From Lingula anatina (taxonomy: Eukaryota; Brachiopoda; Lingulata; Lingulida; Lingulidae), in assembly GCF_001039355.2 (NCBI RefSeq), contig NW_019775601.1, forward strand, positions 72,826-104,568: 31,743 bases of DNA, in the 5' to 3' direction. Below are positions 29,393 through 31,743 of the stretch, piece after piece. Positions within the stretch are counted from its first letter, which is position 1. Each line of letters begins with the position of its first letter. The notes beneath the pieces are model-generated. The model was not told the origin of the DNA, ran no database searches, and saw nothing but the letters and a program-made list of their open reading frames with translations. A program made the translations under genes and the position numbers.

Positions 29393-29704
29393 ACGCAGAT
29401 GATGGCTATATGTACAGACACATCTGTGTCTGTACATAACAAAGAGACTTTTTTTTTGGTTTGACCCTCATAAATACATGTAATCATACGTATAACCAAT
29501 TTATATTGGTAGCTTAATAAAAATGTTAAATGGCAGTCCAAATTATAGTATAATTAACTGTGTATTTCTTTTCAAACAACAAAAAATAAATAAAAAGAAA
29601 ATACGAATTAATTTATTAATTACATAATTAATACATAAATAAATAACAGCTTTTTTTTCTAAAATCCGATGCTATCTTATTTCCCCTGGACTGATCAGGT
29701 TTAC

Positions 29705-31099
29705 CTCTGCCTCCGATGGAATCCAACATATCAGAGCGTGTTGAGGCGAGGGATTCGCACTGCTCAATGTCGAACGCTTGCCATCCGTTTATAACCAGAG
29801 CCATAGACGCCAGTTTGTCCTCGTGCTCCTGAAGCCTGGACAGAACGCTTTTGTCGAGGGACGCCCCGGCTGACGCCTGGAGAGCCGCGTCTATCTTCTG
29901 GTCCATTGCCTTCATTGCTGCACCCAGATGTTTGATCTGTTGCATGGTTTCGGATAGTTCATTAAATTTTCCCGTCACCGTAGTATTGAGAAGTTTTATG
30001 TCGTTCCTCAGGTCGCTGATGTCATATCCCTGGTACTGACCCTGGAAATTAAACAAAATTTAAAAAAAATGCATTAAGACATATCATAAGTACTGTATTC
30101 ATTTGTAATAATGGAAAGTAGAAGTATTAATAGAATATGTCACCTTTGTCAATATTATGTTAGACAACAAAATGTGATAATTTTTATCATTTTTCATTAA
30201 TTAATTAATCTGTTTATTTATTTATTTATCATTTGTTTATTTATTTATTCAATCAAGTCAATTCAATTTAATTTCAATTTAAGTCAATCTATCATTAATT
30301 CCTTTAAGAAATTAATGCAATTAATGGATGATAATCATCACTAAATAGGTGAATGATTGCCCTCTGCCTTGACTTCTGACCTCTAGGTTGACCTCTGACC
30401 TCTGTGCTTATCTCATTTACTCACCTCATATCCATAGTAACCAAAGTCACCTTGGTAACCGGCAAATCCCTGGTAGTCGATATTAGGGCCAAAAGGCATG
30501 GCTTGCACATTGCCCTCCTGACCATACTGATAGTAACTCTGGGGCGGCACTGGTGGGTAACCTATGTGGGTTGTGTTGGGATCTACAGGAAACTGGCAAA
30601 ATATTTATTAATTAATTAACAACAATAAATAAATAAATAAAATAACGGTAAGTTAACATGTATTTCTTGAATCAATTTCTTGAATCAATTAAAATGTCCC
30701 TAATATCAATTAAGAACGTTACCCGTGCTAGCTTTTAACGCCAAGTCCTATTTTAATTTATTTTAATATGACAATTAAAATTGTCAAGATAAACCTCAAC
30801 GTTCAAACCGCTGACAAACATATAATTTTCTCAGGCTAAATGGTGTGGTGCCACGGTGATCGTGATGAGAGTATCTCCATCCCCCCCCCCCTCACCCTTC
30901 AATAATAGTGGGCATTTATTATGGAAAAGAAAAGATCTTTTTTGTCCTCGTCCCCCCCCCCCCTCACCCTTAATCTACCTATGCAAACATTGCGCATGTA
31001 CATCACTCTAAGCTACACTTTAATCCTTATCAATGAAGTTTTAAGGATATCGACCTGTTGTTCAGGCGCCCGGTCGCCGCGACCTCTTCTTCCCTCCAT
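29705..31099 (-). CDS. Duplicate 5' cassette of gene 1 (exons 1'-3')
   Basis: Exon 1' (31055-31099) encodes MEGRRGRGDRAPEQQ, exon 2' (30425-30592) the Tyr/Gly/Pro-rich segment (FPVDPNTTHIGYPPVPPQGY at its start) and exon 3' (29705-30041) the coiled coil (GQYQGYDISDLRNDIKLLNT at its start). All three frames are intact and differ from the downstream copy mainly by single residues, plus one added alanine. Exon 3' ends in phase 1, so it could splice straight to exon 4 (27073-27179) and replace the downstream cassette. No CARD or later exon lies between the copies. The exon 1' donor is GTCGAT rather than GTCAGT, which may weaken it. Either an alternative promoter cassette, a decaying partial duplicate, or unmerged haplotypes. 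Confidence 0.7.
30369..30403 (-). promoter_or_regulatory. Partial DR1-like cluster in duplicate intron 2'
   Basis: It retains one clean TGACCTCTGACCT and flanking diverged half-sites (GACTTCTGACCT, CTAGGTTGACC) at the position matching 28199-28255. It has fewer repeats than the downstream copy, so it is either losing or never gained the array. Confidence 0.35.
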
Positions 31100-31743
31100 A
31101 ACGAACAACAGCGCCTCCTTTTGGCAGTTCAATTAAGTTCCTGAAACAACAAAAAAGGCACATAAATAAAATCTGAAGTCTTACATACACTCGTCACTTA
31201 TCAAAATCTCCTAGCGTCTTTAGTAAATTAATGGGCTTTCAACATACCGTAATCAGTTCAGATACTAGTTTTCCAACCTTACTTGTGAAACTACATGTAT
31301 GTTAGTTTAGGCCTACTATGTAGTCTATAAGGGTCTACAGTGGTGGATTTAGAGGGGTCAGGCCCGCGAAAAAATTTCTGGTCCCCTCTTGAAATTACAA
31401 TTTTGACTAGCTGAATCATAGTTTTAACCGTACTAAATGGCACCGTTCCCCCTCCAAAATACCAAAGTTTTTCCCGGGCCCTGAACCCCAGTGGCGTTGG
31501 GAGGGGGGGGGGGGGGCGCGGATGTGAAGACCCTTCAAATTATCCTGGATCCGCCCCTGGTCTACGAAACAACTACATTGGGTAGGCCTATACCCTCCCC
31601 CCCCCCCCGCCAAAAAAAAAAAAAAAAAAAAAGATGATAAATAAATAAATAAATAAAAATGATTATAATTCATTCATTAGTACATAAAAAGATAGACAAA
31701 AATAAACCAAAACATATTTAAGCAAGGAGTTGAGTTTTCACTT
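31100..31743. other. Upstream flank of cassette 1', no further exon seen
   Basis: It would contain the 5' untranslated region and promoter of the duplicated cassette. It holds the MITE at 31338-31559, a poly-A run (31613-31632) and an (AAAT)n tail (31637-31657) matching that at 29340-29360. No TATA box or second gene is evident before the window ends. Confidence 0.4.
31338..31559 (+). mobile_element. hAT-like MITE in duplicate copy B (fullest copy)
   Basis: It starts CAGTGGTGGATTTAGAGG, ends CCTGGATCCGCCCCTG, and is flanked by GTCTA at 31333-31337 and 31560-31564. The interior keeps the family's words 'gactagctgaatcatag', 'accgtactaaatggcaccgt' and 'aaaataccaaagtttttccc'. Inverted termini of the type CAGTGGCGGA/CAGGGGCGGA are common in non-autonomous hAT elements. 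Confidence 0.75.

Larger units (their letters stand above)
27363..31660 (-). repeat. Tandem duplication of the gene 1 5' region
   Basis: The segment from about 27363 to 29360 recurs at about 29440 to 31660 in the same orientation, with an offset near 2080 at the start and 2160 in the exon 1-2 region. Shared landmarks include 'ggtttgaccctcataaatac' (27381 and 29458), exon 3, exon 2, a C-rich run near 28730 and 30880, exon 1, and a MITE at the far end. Divergence is a few percent plus indels, higher in introns. About 80 bases of A/T-repeat, one N, and a GC-rich triplet repeat lie between the copies. Confidence 0.92.

Noticed and set aside
1-31743. CRISPR arrays, operons, bacterial or phage genes
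   Set aside because: Split genes with GT-AG introns and animal domains show this is eukaryotic nuclear DNA. No repeat-spacer pattern exists.

Overview
This is animal nuclear DNA, about 63% A+T by eye. It carries split genes with GT-AG introns, microsatellites, MITE-like elements, a dead LINE fragment and a SINE-like element. Domain content (CARD, TRADD-N-like, vWA, MIB/HERC2, WWE) and the frequent 'taggcctac' and 'acatgta' words fit a marine invertebrate, most likely a lophotrochozoan such as a mollusc. The species cannot be fixed from sequence alone.

Two genes can be assembled exon by exon, both on the minus strand. Gene 1 (28936 down to 16054) has 23 coding exons whose phases all agree and sum to 4227 nt, or 1408 codons plus stop. 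Its product is, in order: a Tyr/Gly/Pro/Gln-rich low-complexity N-terminus, a coiled coil, a Ser/Thr/Pro linker, a CARD, a TRADD-N-like domain, a long coiled coil, a von Willebrand A domain with a MIDAS motif, a helical linker, two MIB/HERC2-type domains and a C-terminal WWE-like segment. I know of no named protein with this full architecture. It looks like an innate-immune or cell-death scaffold. Its first three coding exons lie inside a roughly 2 kb tandem duplication (about 27363-29360 and 29440-31660), so a second intact-looking 5' cassette sits upstream.

Gene 2 (11350 down to 5876) encodes a single-pass membrane protein: a signal peptide exon, CUB-like ectodomain exons (one complete domain, one apparent half), a transmembrane exon and a Pro/Tyr-rich cytoplasmic tail with a PPSY motif. 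One small exon may be unlocated between 6774 and 9285.

The rest is intergenic or intronic. 1-5870 holds one candidate exon (1841-2023, minus), a SINE-like element and a truncated LINE reverse-transcriptase pseudogene. 6774-9285 holds a 146-bp tandem repeat carrying perfect DR1 nuclear-receptor motifs. 11351-16053 holds a 111-bp-arm inverted-repeat element, a 56-bp-arm foldback and a 41-bp palindrome flanked by a CTCGGG direct repeat. A hAT-like MITE family recurs five times. Start sites, splice sites and domain names are read by eye, without searches or transcripts.
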